Assembly: GCA_028708055.1 (NCBI GenBank)
Contig: JAQVZT010000006.1
Coordinates: 1 to 22,913 of the forward strand
From: Methanothrix sp.
GTDB taxonomy: Archaea > Halobacteriota > Methanosarcinia > Methanotrichales > Methanotrichaceae
Reading direction: 5' to 3'
Length of the DNA: 22,913 nt
Made by a program: the position numbers and the translations under genes. Shown piece by piece: positions 14,483 through 22,081 of this stretch; position 1 is the first letter of the stretch, and every line of letters begins with the position of its first letter. The notes beneath the pieces are model-generated. The model was not told where the DNA came from. It saw only the letters and a program-made list of their open reading frames with translations, and made no database searches.

Positions 14483-14737
14483 ATGTTCTCCGAATATATC
14501 CACGCGGCCTTGATGCTGGCAGAGTACGACACCCTGGAAGATGGTTCCTACGTGGCCACTGTACCGGGACTTCAGGGTGTGATTGCCGTGGGAGACACTC
14601 TTGAAGAATGTCGCATGGATCTTATTGAAGTCATCGAGGAATGGATTGTAGCTCGCCTGCAATGGGGCAATTCCATCCCGCCTATTGGTGGCCATACAAT
14701 TGCCTGCTCAAAGGAGCCCGTTGCCGTTGTCGACTAA
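14483..14737 (+). CDS. hicB: HicB family antitoxin
   Basis: An 84-residue HicB/UPF0150-type protein. DGSYVATVPGLQGVIAVGDT is the HicB core strand-loop pattern, LEECRMDLIEVIEEWI the following helix, and PPIGGHTI the closing segment. HicB binds and silences the HicA mRNA interferase, and many HicB proteins repress their own operon. No separate DNA-binding domain is visible here, as in short methanogen HicB proteins. The gene order hicB-hicA is inverted relative to the classical bacterial hicAB but common in archaea. It overlaps hicA by about 11 bases. A TATA-like box lies 30 bp upstream. The partner hicA is frameshifted, so the antitoxin may be a relic. Confidence 0.85.
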   Translation: MFSEYIHAALMLAEYDTLEDGSYVATVPGLQGVIAVGDTLEECRMDLIEVIEEWIVARLQWGNSIPPIGGHTIACSKEPVAVVD

Positions 14738-14956
14738 GCTCATACCTATCACCCGGCGCGAACTTATCAAGAAATTAATGACACTCGGGTTCGCAGGGCC
14801 GTATCCGGGAACGAAACACCAACATATGGTAAAGGACGGCATATTCGTTATGATCCCAATCCTCATCATGGAGAAAAGATTAGCGTTAAGCTGCAATTGA
14901 TCATTTTGAAAGAGACGGGGATCAGCAGAGATGAATGGCTTTCCGATACCCGATAG
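14727..14956 (+). pseudogene. hicA: HicA family toxin, frameshifted
   Basis: HicA is a double-stranded-RNA-binding-fold mRNA interferase. The first frame, from TTG at 14727, gives STKLIPITRRELIKKLMTLG, then GPYPGTKHQHMVKDGIFVMIP, including the His of the active site. The frame then runs off into an unrelated tail and stops near 14900. Shifting back one base at the CCC run (14855-14857) restores NPHHGEKISVKLQ, then LIILKETGISRDEWL and a TAG at 14954-14956, exactly the family's C-terminus. One C is missing relative to an intact gene. It could be a loss-of-function mutation or an assembly error. GGAG at 14713-14716 is the Shine-Dalgarno sequence; TTG at 14721 is an alternative start. Confidence 0.85.
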
Positions 14957-15263
14957 GCGTTTTTGTCTTTCCAAACGCCGGCCGGATAATATACCCGCGA
15001 TGGTCCTGCATCTTGCATCACAGTTTTGCATGCGTTTCATTCCATTCTTCCAGCACAGTCAAAAGGAGGTTGCGCATAATCTCTCCCTATCGGGTGCCCA
15101 CGGAAGATCAAATTCGCTCTTGTGTTTGCAGCTATCAGGGAGCCACTTTTTCTGACTTTCTGCACCCAATTCATGGACAGATATCCACGGTACCGGAATT
15201 TAGGATAAACCCGTCCGAATGAGATATCTTGATATCTCCTCACCACCAATTCCAGGATATACC
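14957..15263. other. Gene-free stretch upstream of the DUF1638 gene
   Basis: Several short overlapping frames on both strands without a Shine-Dalgarno sequence or known domain. The only structured feature is the palindrome near 15221-15238. Confidence 0.4.
15221..15238. promoter_or_regulatory. Perfect inverted repeat, possible operator
   Basis: GAGATATC and GATATCTC flank a TT spacer, giving eight-base perfect arms. It is centred about 34 bp upstream of the ATG at 15264, where a TATA box and a repressor site could overlap. Confidence 0.5.
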
Positions 15264-16178
15264 ATGCCCGTTCTATCCATACTCGCCTGCCGGATGCTGG
15301 AGGACGAGCTTGCCAGCCTTCTCTTTGCCGATCGAGAGGTCCGGGAGCTTCTTCTCGTAGATGGAAAGGATTCCCTGAGCCTGTCAGCCAAGCTGAAGGC
15401 GAAAAATCGCCCTCATCTCCTCCTGAGCCTGGAAGAAATCGCTCAGCACCTTCGGGTCCGGGGTCTAAAGGCTGGAAAAGCAGGAATCTCTGCCCCCGGC
15501 GCTGGCCGCAGGACAGAGGAGCTTATCGTAGTTGTAAGGCCGCTTGCTCTCGGGCTGCACTCCGACCTTGACCGGCTTAGGACTGCGGCGTATGACGGCA
15601 TTCAAAGCCTGTGCCCGTTCTCGGACCGGATACTGATCTTCTACGGCAAATGCGGCGGCGTTCTGGCAAATCTTGAGCGCGACCTGCCAGGTCTGCCCTG
15701 CCCGATCAGCTTCCTGGCCGATGAGAGTGGAGCGCGAATTGAGGACTGCATTGCCCTTGCACTGGGCGGAAACGAATGCTATGATCGGGCTTTAGCCGAG
15801 CATCAGGACGCGGCCCTTTTCATGACGCCCATGTGGGCCTCCAACTGGAGGGCGATGGGCCAGGAGGACGCCGCCGCTGGCAAGGGACGCGACCTGAGCG
15901 CGACCATCAGGGCTTCTGGCATGAAAAAGGTGGTCCGGATCGATACAGGCCTTCGATTCGAGCCGGGCTTCGAGGAGAAGGTGGACGGATTTGCCAAAGA
16001 TTTCGGGCTGCAGAGGATCGATATGCCTGGTGGGACTGCTCTGGCAAAGGGCTGCTATGAGATAGCAAAGGCCAGCCTGACAGCGGCCCGGCCCGAGAAT
16101 GTCCGACCAGAAACGCGGAGGAACGGCCTATTCGAATGTCTGCAGGAAATATTGCGGGTCGTCCGTCGCATGACGTGA
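15264..16178 (+). CDS. DUF1638 domain-containing protein
   Basis: A 304-residue cytoplasmic protein of the DUF1638 family, common in methanogens and often near methyltransferase genes; its reaction is not established. The N-terminus MPVLSILACRMLEDELASLL is typical. The core shows ILIFYGKCGGVL, then the Cys-containing RIEDCIALALGGNECYD and the FMTPMWASNW motif with conserved Trp, and later GMKKVVRIDTG. Two Cys (KCGG and EDCI) could bind a metal or cofactor; this is inference. The frame is open to an ATG at 15219, but that start would lie within the palindrome and add residues unlike the family, so ATG 15264 is chosen. The region between residues ~75 and 110 (AGKAGISAPGAGRRTEE) looks like an added loop. 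Confidence 0.8.
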   Translation: MPVLSILACRMLEDELASLLFADREVRELLLVDGKDSLSLSAKLKAKNRPHLLLSLEEIAQHLRVRGLKAGKAGISAPGAGRRTEELIVVVRPLALGLHSDLDRLRTAAYDGIQSLCPFSDRILIFYGKCGGVLANLERDLPGLPCPISFLADESGARIEDCIALALGGNECYDRALAEHQDAALFMTPMWASNWRAMGQEDAAAGKGRDLSATIRASGMKKVVRIDTGLRFEPGFEEKVDGFAKDFGLQRIDMPGGTALAKGCYEIAKASLTAARPENVRPETRRNGLFECLQEILRVVRRMT

Positions 16179-16518
16179 TGCACGACGTGAAAAATGGCGT
16201 GACGAATGGCCTGAACCATGACGAGAAAGATGCAGCCGAGAGCCATCGGTTGAAAAGATGGCCGACCGCAATGCAGTAGACGAGATCTTCTAGCAGGTCC
16301 GCGCTCGCATTCTTTCATCTGCAGAGCTTACCAAGGGCTATGATGGCGAACATCCGGGCGAGAATGGGGCCAACCTGCACAGCTGCGTCATAAAATGAGC
16401 ATTCTAGGCTTCATATGAGATGCCTGAAGAGTTCATATGATGTTTACCTTCATATATCTCTGACAGAGTAATTGCTGATATCAAGTTATGTCACAGATGG
16501 TAGGAGAAGGTTGATAAA
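16179..16518. other. Gene-free upstream region with TTCATATGA-type repeats
   Basis: No gene is seen in 340 bases. TTCATATGA occurs at 16410-16418 and 16432-16440, and TTCATATAT at 16449-16457, 60-110 bp before the next start codon. They may be regulator sites or alternative TATA elements. GGAG at 16503-16506 and GGTTGAT just before the ATG form the ribosome-binding region. Confidence 0.5.
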
Positions 16519-17100
16519 ATGACATCTAACGCGAAATCAGGATTTATATCCGCCAGGATATGCATGATTTGCATTTCCGTCTTACTTACTGCCGGCTTGA
16601 TTGGCATTGCAGCCGCCGATAGTTTCAGCAGCATTTACAAGAGCCAGGCTCCTCAGACTGCTATGGAGAGAGCTGAGCTTTACAAAGCGATGCAGAGTAT
16701 GGATGTAGCAGATAATCCCCAAAATGCCCTGAACGGGGCAGACCTGTATAAAGCGCTTCAGAATCCCTACGTTTACAATGATCCTCAAGGAGCACTGGAG
16801 CTGGCCAATACATACAGAGAGCTTCAAAAGCACAACGCAGTCTACTCCACCTCTCGCACTGAGGATAACTGGCCATACTGGGCCAATATGTGGCTGAATG
16901 GGCCTCAGGGCGTCAGCGGTGCTCTGGATGGTGCCGCTGTGTATTCCGCATTGGCCAACCCTTATGCATTCAATGATCCTCAAGCGGCACTGGAGCTGGC
17001 CAATACATATAAAGAGCTTCGAAAGTACAACGCAGTCTACTCCAGCTCTCGCACTGAGGATAACTGGCCTTACTGGGCCAATATGTGGCTGAATGCATAA
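16519..17100 (+). CDS. Secreted tandem-repeat protein with WPYWANMW motif
   Basis: The family is not recognised. A signal peptide (hydrophobic ICISVLLTAGLIGIAAA, cleavage near residue 34) precedes a mature protein built of repeats. Two ~65-residue units (roughly residues 73-127 and 138-193) share NPYxxNDPQxALELANTY, NAVYS, and end in SRTEDNWPYWANMWLN. A shorter degenerate unit (ERAELYKAMQSM) precedes them. The units are also nearly identical at DNA level over about 120 bases, so the duplication is recent. The repeat period is 195 bases. The helix-like ALELANTYKELRK segments plus aromatic caps suggest stacked helical hairpins at the cell surface. A hairpin terminator follows. Function unknown. 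Confidence 0.75.
   Translation: MTSNAKSGFISARICMICISVLLTAGLIGIAAADSFSSIYKSQAPQTAMERAELYKAMQSMDVADNPQNALNGADLYKALQNPYVYNDPQGALELANTYRELQKHNAVYSTSRTEDNWPYWANMWLNGPQGVSGALDGAAVYSALANPYAFNDPQAALELANTYKELRKYNAVYSSSRTEDNWPYWANMWLNA
16776..17097 (+). repeat. Two-copy 195-bp-period coding repeat
   Basis: The DNA from 16776 to about 16900 recurs from 16971 to about 17097 with only about ten mismatches, in frame, within the W/Y-rich secreted protein gene. This supports a recent tandem duplication. Confidence 0.8.
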
Positions 17101-17135
17101 TGATGCGAAAGATTTGAACGGAAGTGCTGAAGGTT

Positions 17136-17175
17136 GAAGAGCCCGGATCAGATCGAGAGCTCTTCTGCTCGTTTT
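17136..17175 (+). terminator. Hairpin terminator after the repeat protein gene
   Basis: GAAGAGC at 17136-17142 pairs with GCTCTTC at 17159-17165. It is followed by TGCTCGTTTT, 36 bases after the stop codon. Confidence 0.5.
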
Positions 17176-17195
17176 AACTTATAGGATCAGAAAGG

Positions 17196-17243
17196 ACGAA
17201 GCGGGAAGTCCCCATCCTTCAGGGTGGGAATGAAAGCGGAGTC
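17196..17243 (+). mobile_element. IS200/IS605-like end hairpin remnant
   Basis: CCCATCCT at 17211-17218 and AGGGTGGG at 17221-17228 form a hairpin inside a GAAGCGGGAAGT...GGAGTCC context. Such sequences resemble the ends and omega-RNA hairpins of TnpB elements. It lies about 30 bases before a TnpB remnant. Which end it represents cannot be decided. Confidence 0.4.
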
Positions 17244-17270
17244 CTTCCCTTGGTTTATGTCTACCAATAA

Positions 17271-17492
17271 CTATTTGACCTTAAAAAGCAATTAATTAAA
17301 TCGTATCGCCACAGGCTGTTTCCGACAAAATATCAAGTACGTATCCTCGAAAGACAACTTGGGCTTTGCAGGCAGGCCTATAACGATATCTTAGCATACT
17401 GAAAGAATGCTTGGGAGAAAGTAGAACTGGCTTTCAGAGCCTTTTTCCGAAGAGTTCAAGCCGGCGAGAATCCAGGATTCTGGAAAGAGTGA
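17271..17492 (+). pseudogene. tnpB: TnpB N-terminal remnant (IS200/IS605 type)
   Basis: In one frame, 17301-17399 encodes YRHRLFPTKYQVRILERQLG then LCRQAYNDIL, the conserved TnpB N-terminus. After an in-frame TGA at 17400 the same frame continues KNAWEKVELAFRAFFRRVQAGENPGF (17403-17480), matching the AFxxFFRRVxxGExPGF block that normally lies ~20-25 residues further on, and ends at a TGA at 17490. Part of the stretch between the two blocks is therefore missing, and everything after PGF, including the RuvC nuclease, is lost. No start codon is visible. This is a dead fragment of an RNA-guided nuclease transposon gene, ending a few bases from the stop of the large convergent gene. Confidence 0.82.
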
Positions 17493-17495
17493 TTT

Positions 17496-20400
17496 TCATG
17501 CCAAGGGGGATGAAAACATCCATACGCAGATAGTACCGTTGAAGCTAATAGATTCCAGTGTCTTGCCATCTCTGCTGAAATCTAGGCTCAAAATATCATC
17601 GGATTGACCTGCTAAATCACGAAGTTCAGTGCCATTTGAGACGTCCCATAGTTGGATTTTATTGTTGAATGCATCGCTTCCTGAAGCTAGCGTATTGCCA
17701 TCAGGTCTGAAGGCCACGCTCTGCTTCCAACTGCCACCGCCAGCGGCCCATAGCTCCCTGCCACTTGAAACATCCCAAAGTTTAACATTGCAGTCATCGC
17801 CACCTGAAGCTAGCTCGCGTCCATCAGGGCTAAACGCAACGCAATAGACCCATTTGCCATGAACCAAGGTACGGAGTTCATTCCCGCTTGAAACGTCCCA
17901 AAGTTTTATAGTTCCATCATGGCTACCTGAAGCCAGCATGCTGCTATCGGGGCTAAAAGCCAAACTTGAAATTATTTCTGATTGATATGAAGTCCTAAGC
18001 ATATTACCGCTTGAGATATCCCAGAGTTTAACCTTTCCGCCACTTTCACCAGAAGCTAACAACCGGCCGTCAGGACTGAAAGCCACGCTATATTTAATTC
18101 CTGCATAAAAATCATTATCCAACGTCTTAAGCTCCATTCCGCTAGAAGTATCCCAAATCTTGACTGTATTGTCACTGCCGCAAGAAGCCAGCATTCGACC
18201 ATCTGGGCTGAAATCCAAACTATTAACCCTTCCTTCATGGCCAGTAAGAATGCGAATTTCATTTCCGTCTAAGATGTTCCATAAATGAATCGAACCATTT
18301 TCAGTCCCTAATGCCAATATATTGGAATCAGGGCCGAATTTAGCGCTCTCTATTGGATTTAATGGAATTTTCAGCACCTTTGTCAAAGCTGCAGTCTCTA
18401 ATCCTTCTTGGATTATCTTGATTCCTTTTAATGCTTCTTTCTTTTGATGCCTCGCTGATTCTGCTAAGGAAACACCTGCATATTGAGGATATAGCTCAAT
18501 TGCCCTGTCAAACGATTTACTGGCTTCGCTAAATTTTCCCTGTTTATTGAGATAACAACCTCTAAGGATCCAAATATCAGCATTTTTCGGGGCCAATCTA
18601 GCGGCTTCATCTAGACATTTGAAGCCCGCCTCAAGTTTTTCATCCTCAAACAGAAGTTCTCCTTTATACAGCCATGCGATTGCATTTTCAGAATCTATCT
18701 GGATTGCTTTATCGTAGCAATTAATGGCTTCTTCAGTATTATTCAGATTGGACAGAGCATCGCCTTTTTTCATCCAGATATATGGATCTTTAGGATTCCT
18801 GTTAATAGCTTCTGTAAAGCATTTAATCGCTTCATTATACTTTCTTTGGTAAAAAAGAGCATCCCCTTCACCGATCCAGCCAACTGAATTGTTATGGTCT
18901 AATTTAACGGCCTTTTCATAACACTTGATAGCCTCCTCATAATCTCCTGAATAAAAAAGCAAATCCCCTTTGTCGATCCAGTTGCTGGCATTATTTGAAT
19001 CAAACCTAATGTCTTGATCGCATATTCTGCTGGCATTATTTAAGCAATCTTCTGTTGTTGCATTATCCCGGCCCATATAATATTGAATATTATTATATTT
19101 CTTAACCCATGCCTCTGCGTTAGAAGGATCCAAACTAATTGCCTCATCGAAGCACTTGTTAGCCTCATCATATTTGGATTGCTTATGAAGAGCATTTCCT
19201 TTATTTATCCAGGCATCTGCATAATCAGGATTAATCTCTATGACTCTGTCATAGTTATTAATGGCCTCATCGTTTTTCCCACGACTGGCAAAAACATTAC
19301 CCTGTTCAATCCAAGACTGAGAATTATTAAAACCTGACACAATAGATTCAATGCCTTTGATCGTTGGGGCAATTATTGTGAAGCCGACGGTCTTATGGCT
19401 ATCGAAGTTATCCGAACCAGCATGTTTTCCATCCCTCAATTGAACTTCTATCTGATTCTCGCCAACATTATCTGAGTCAGTGCTCCAGAACCATTTATCA
19501 TTCGAACTCCAATTGGATACAGTGTTGCTATTAAGCAGGAATCTGTAAGCGAGAGTATCGTTCTCCGGATCGTCGGCCTTGGCCATCCATACTATAGCTG
19601 TCCCAGCCTCTTGAGGGCTTTGCTTATCTGACGAAAGCACTGATACGACAGGTATATGGTTCGGCGCCGTTAGGGTAAACTCAGCCGAGCAGTTGGCATC
19701 GAAGCTATCAGAGCCGGCATGCTTACCATCTACAATTCTGACCTCGATATGATTTGCTCCTGCGTTTGCTTCACTGGTTATCCATATCCATTGATTTTGA
19801 GACTGCCAGCTTGTCACAGGCTGGTCGTCCAAGTAGAATCTATAGGATATCTGATCACTCTCTGGATCGGTGGCTGCAACAGTCCAGTTTATGGAAGCCC
19901 CTGCCTCATATGGGCTGGGCCTGTCAGCTGAGAGGCTCTTTATTATTGGTGGCTGATTTGAAGGAACATTATGTATCGGTTTTGACTCAGATATATTGAA
20001 ATTGTACGTCTTACGGTCATCAAATCTATTAACAAGTGCATGCTTGCCATCTCTAACCTGAACTCCTACCTCGTTTTCGCCCAGAAATGTATCATTTGTT
20101 TTCCAGGTCCAAGTATTCTCCTTTATCCAAGCAGTTACAGGATTATCATTCAGGAAGAATTTGAAATAGATAGGATCATTATCTGGATCGTTGGCCTGGG
20201 CTGTCCAGGCTATGTATGAGCCAGAGACTTGTGGGCTATCTTTGTCAGGAACCAGGCGGGTTAACTTCGGAATTTTATTTGTTTTTTCAGGAAGCTTCAG
20301 AGGAGTCTTACCAAAAGCATCTCTGATGCAGATTATATAATGTTTATCGCCCTGATAAAAAGGTCCTCCGGGATGCATATTGCCTTTTTCATCCGGTCCC

Positions 20401-21164
20401 CAGTCCAAATCAAGCCAGACATCTTTTGTATCGGTATCAATATGAGTATAGATCTTATCAGTCTCATATTCATGCGTGAGCCAGCTGATTATTTTTTCAA
20501 CCTCGCTATCCGGTGAATTATCCTGGCCGATATAAACTTCCGCGTAAGCGTGTCCTCCCGTGCTATTATTGCGGGCAAGAATGATCCTGGTAGTACCCCC
20601 AGCAGCTTCCACCAGGGCAGACACGAGGATGGCAAAATCGTCGCAGTCACCAACCCCCACGCATCCATTCCTTTTGCCCAGCATTAACGATTCGCTGGCT
20701 TTACTGAAGTAATCAACGCCTCTTGTATCTCTAAAATAATGCCAATTCTCTTTCACGTAATCGTAGATTGCACTGACTTGTTCTATTGTATAGTCGCCTG
20801 AATACTTACCCGCAGCCAATCTCGCTTCATCAACGACAGAATCGTTCTCTGCATCAACCTTTGAATTTAGCGTCTTTTTTAGATCCTCGGTCTTTTTCTC
20901 AGTGGATACGACGGGAGTATTGCTGCCTCCGGTAATAGGGAATCTGAGAGTATCATTGTCTTGCGGCGTAGATGTGAAAGGAACTCCAACAAGCTCTGGC
21001 GAGGAAGCAGAGACCTTTTGTATCTCATCCGAACCTAATCTGGCCGCACTTGTAGTTTTCTCGCTAAAAACGAATGGCACATCTGTCGCTGCTCCTGACA
21101 AAACAATAAGAAGCATGATTAGCCAGAGTGCCCATGTGGACATGTCGATCAACTGTATTCGCAT
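17496..21164 (-). CDS. Exported transglutaminase-Ig-TPR-WD40 protein (1222 aa)
   Basis: A very large exported multidomain protein. Residues 1-26 are a signal peptide or anchor (STWALWLIMLLIVLSGAA). About 115-285 is a transglutaminase-like cysteine protease fold with Cys174 (VGDCDDFAIL), His205 (GGHAYAEVY) and Asp252/254 (WLDLDW), so the triad is intact. About 297-600 holds three Ig/PKD-like repeats, each with NDPDND/TDPESD/DDPEND-type Asp motifs and a closing VRDGKHA/IVDGKHA/LRDGKHA. About 608-905 has roughly eight TPRs, the third degenerate. About 930-1222 is seven WD40 blades (LDFSPDGRMLAS, VKLWDVSSG), enough for one closed propeller. A scaffold or surface-enzyme role is inferred; the substrate is unknown. 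The gene appears monocistronic, AT-richer than the left side, between two transposon remnants. Confidence 0.88.
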   Translation of the reverse strand: MRIQLIDMSTWALWLIMLLIVLSGAATDVPFVFSEKTTSAARLGSDEIQKVSASSPELVGVPFTSTPQDNDTLRFPITGGSNTPVVSTEKKTEDLKKTLNSKVDAENDSVVDEARLAAGKYSGDYTIEQVSAIYDYVKENWHYFRDTRGVDYFSKASESLMLGKRNGCVGVGDCDDFAILVSALVEAAGGTTRIILARNNSTGGHAYAEVYIGQDNSPDSEVEKIISWLTHEYETDKIYTHIDTDTKDVWLDLDWGPDEKGNMHPGGPFYQGDKHYIICIRDAFGKTPLKLPEKTNKIPKLTRLVPDKDSPQVSGSYIAWTAQANDPDNDPIYFKFFLNDNPVTAWIKENTWTWKTNDTFLGENEVGVQVRDGKHALVNRFDDRKTYNFNISESKPIHNVPSNQPPIIKSLSADRPSPYEAGASINWTVAATDPESDQISYRFYLDDQPVTSWQSQNQWIWITSEANAGANHIEVRIVDGKHAGSDSFDANCSAEFTLTAPNHIPVVSVLSSDKQSPQEAGTAIVWMAKADDPENDTLAYRFLLNSNTVSNWSSNDKWFWSTDSDNVGENQIEVQLRDGKHAGSDNFDSHKTVGFTIIAPTIKGIESIVSGFNNSQSWIEQGNVFASRGKNDEAINNYDRVIEINPDYADAWINKGNALHKQSKYDEANKCFDEAISLDPSNAEAWVKKYNNIQYYMGRDNATTEDCLNNASRICDQDIRFDSNNASNWIDKGDLLFYSGDYEEAIKCYEKAVKLDHNNSVGWIGEGDALFYQRKYNEAIKCFTEAINRNPKDPYIWMKKGDALSNLNNTEEAINCYDKAIQIDSENAIAWLYKGELLFEDEKLEAGFKCLDEAARLAPKNADIWILRGCYLNKQGKFSEASKSFDRAIELYPQYAGVSLAESARHQKKEALKGIKIIQEGLETAALTKVLKIPLNPIESAKFGPDSNILALGTENGSIHLWNILDGNEIRILTGHEGRVNSLDFSPDGRMLASCGSDNTVKIWDTSSGMELKTLDNDFYAGIKYSVAFSPDGRLLASGESGGKVKLWDISSGNMLRTSYQSEIISSLAFSPDSSMLASGSHDGTIKLWDVSSGNELRTLVHGKWVYCVAFSPDGRELASGGDDCNVKLWDVSSGRELWAAGGGSWKQSVAFRPDGNTLASGSDAFNNKIQLWDVSNGTELRDLAGQSDDILSLDFSRDGKTLESISFNGTICVWMFSSPLA

Positions 21165-21223
21165 TGACTGCTATATCAAATTTGCTTCCCAGTTTCTTGA
21201 TAATTGCGTTTATTATGACAGGA

Positions 21224-21232
21224 ATATAATAG
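21224..21232 (-). promoter_or_regulatory. Candidate TATA box of the large exported protein gene
   Basis: The minus strand reads a TATTATATT-like sequence here, about 64 bp upstream of the ATG at 21164, giving a ~35-base leader. The region is AT-rich, so the call is weak. Confidence 0.3.
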
Positions 21233-21311
21233 ATAAGTATAGTGAAGTCCTATAAACCACTAACTTATACAATATAAAGATGTTAATATATCACTAATAT
21301 TATTATATATT

Positions 21312-21540
21312 ATGGATTTTTCTAGCAAGCGCGAGAAGGGTGGAAGACCCAATTGCAATGTAATTCTGATGTTCATGATCACGATTCTCCAACAATGGTA
21401 CGGCTTGAGCGATTTGGAGGTCGAGCGTCAAATGGTCGAACGCATCTCGTTTATGTCTTTCCGTGGTTTTCCAAATTCATTTCCGGATTCCAGGATAATA
21501 TGGTTATTCAGAGAACGCATGGCAAAGACTGGAAAATATG
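21312..21540 (+). pseudogene. IS5-type transposase fragment
   Basis: The frame encodes DFSSKREKGGRPNCNVILMF, then ILQQWYGLSDLEVERQMVERISFM, and PDSRIIWLFRERMAKTGK. This is the N-terminal conserved region (DUF772-like) of IS5-group DDE transposases. It normally starts about 40 residues in and is followed by a ~200-residue catalytic domain with the DDE triad. Here both ends are missing: the upstream is AT-rich non-homologous sequence and the frame after KTGK continues to 21674 as unrelated residues. No terminal inverted repeats were recognised. It is a decayed insertion sequence, not a working transposase. Confidence 0.8.
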
Positions 21541-21748
21541 AATGCGCATGCAATTTCATCCCATCCGCTTTGGAAAAATGGCGCACGCTGCTGATTGTGA
21601 CCGCAGGCCATCAGGAAAAGCTGGCTTTTATGACCATCACAAAGTACCAGCAACGCAGACGTATGTTCATGTGACATTGAGCCGAGATCTACATAAAAAC
21701 AATCCTGATAAATGAGTAAGGATATTATAGCCATGCAAGAAACTGAAT

Positions 21749-21754
21749 AGGAGG
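21749..21754 (+). promoter_or_regulatory. Strong Shine-Dalgarno of the aromatic-rich mini-protein
   Basis: AGGAGG lies six bases before the ATG at 21761, near ideal. Possible TATA boxes are ATATTATAG at 21722-21730 and ACATAAAAA near 21691-21699; the second gives a sensible leader. Confidence 0.6.
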
Positions 21755-21760
21755 ACTAAA

Positions 21761-22000
21761 ATGAGTAAGATCAAACTGGCTCTGGCCATCCTGGCCATTG
21801 GCCTGCTATGTTTCATGAGCAACGCATCGGCGTTTCCGAATTACGACGGACATTATGCGCATCATCCCGGATCGTGGGGACCTGTGACCTATCACTGGTA
21901 CACCCCTTCATACTATTACTATAATTACTTCGATCCCTGGTGGAATGCCAACGTCTACGGTCCGTTCACATACCACTACTGGTACAACTGGGGATGGTAA
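21761..22000 (+). CDS. Small secreted aromatic-rich protein (79 aa)
   Basis: The family is not recognised. Residues 1-24 form a textbook signal peptide (SKIK, then LALAILAIGLLCF, ending NASA). The 55-residue mature part has 13 Tyr, 7 Trp and 3 Phe, about 42% aromatic, plus 5 His, and almost no charged residues. It contains YYYYNYFDPWW and ends YHYWYNWGW. No Cys occurs in the mature part. The strong Shine-Dalgarno sequence and a hairpin terminator frame it as a real, possibly highly expressed gene. Such composition suits sheets, fibres, adhesives or stacked aromatics in an envelope or sheath, but none of these is shown by the sequence. The IS5 fragment lies just upstream. Confidence 0.75.
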   Translation: MSKIKLALAILAIGLLCFMSNASAFPNYDGHYAHHPGSWGPVTYHWYTPSYYYYNYFDPWWNANVYGPFTYHYWYNWGW

Positions 22001-22040
22001 AAACAAGAGCTTCCAGTCTGAATCCGGACGAAAATGATGA

Positions 22041-22078
22041 GGGGCCTGACTCCTCAGGAGTAACACCTCTTTTTATCC
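22041..22078 (+). terminator. Hairpin plus T5 tract after the aromatic-rich gene
   Basis: ACTCC at 22049-22053 pairs with GGAGT at 22057-22061, and TTTTT lies at 22070-22074. The site is between convergent genes and may serve both. Confidence 0.55.
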
Positions 22079-22081
22079 TTA

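Noticed and set aside
15037..15249. Minus-strand 70-residue frame and plus-strand frames in the same spacer
   Set aside because: Mutually overlapping, without ribosome-binding sites or recognisable domains.
21541..21714. Possible HicA-like remnant (AGFYDHHK-type segment in another frame) after the IS5 fragment
   Set aside because: Only about eight residues resemble HicA; there is no start, no following HicA motif and no partner, so it is probably chance.
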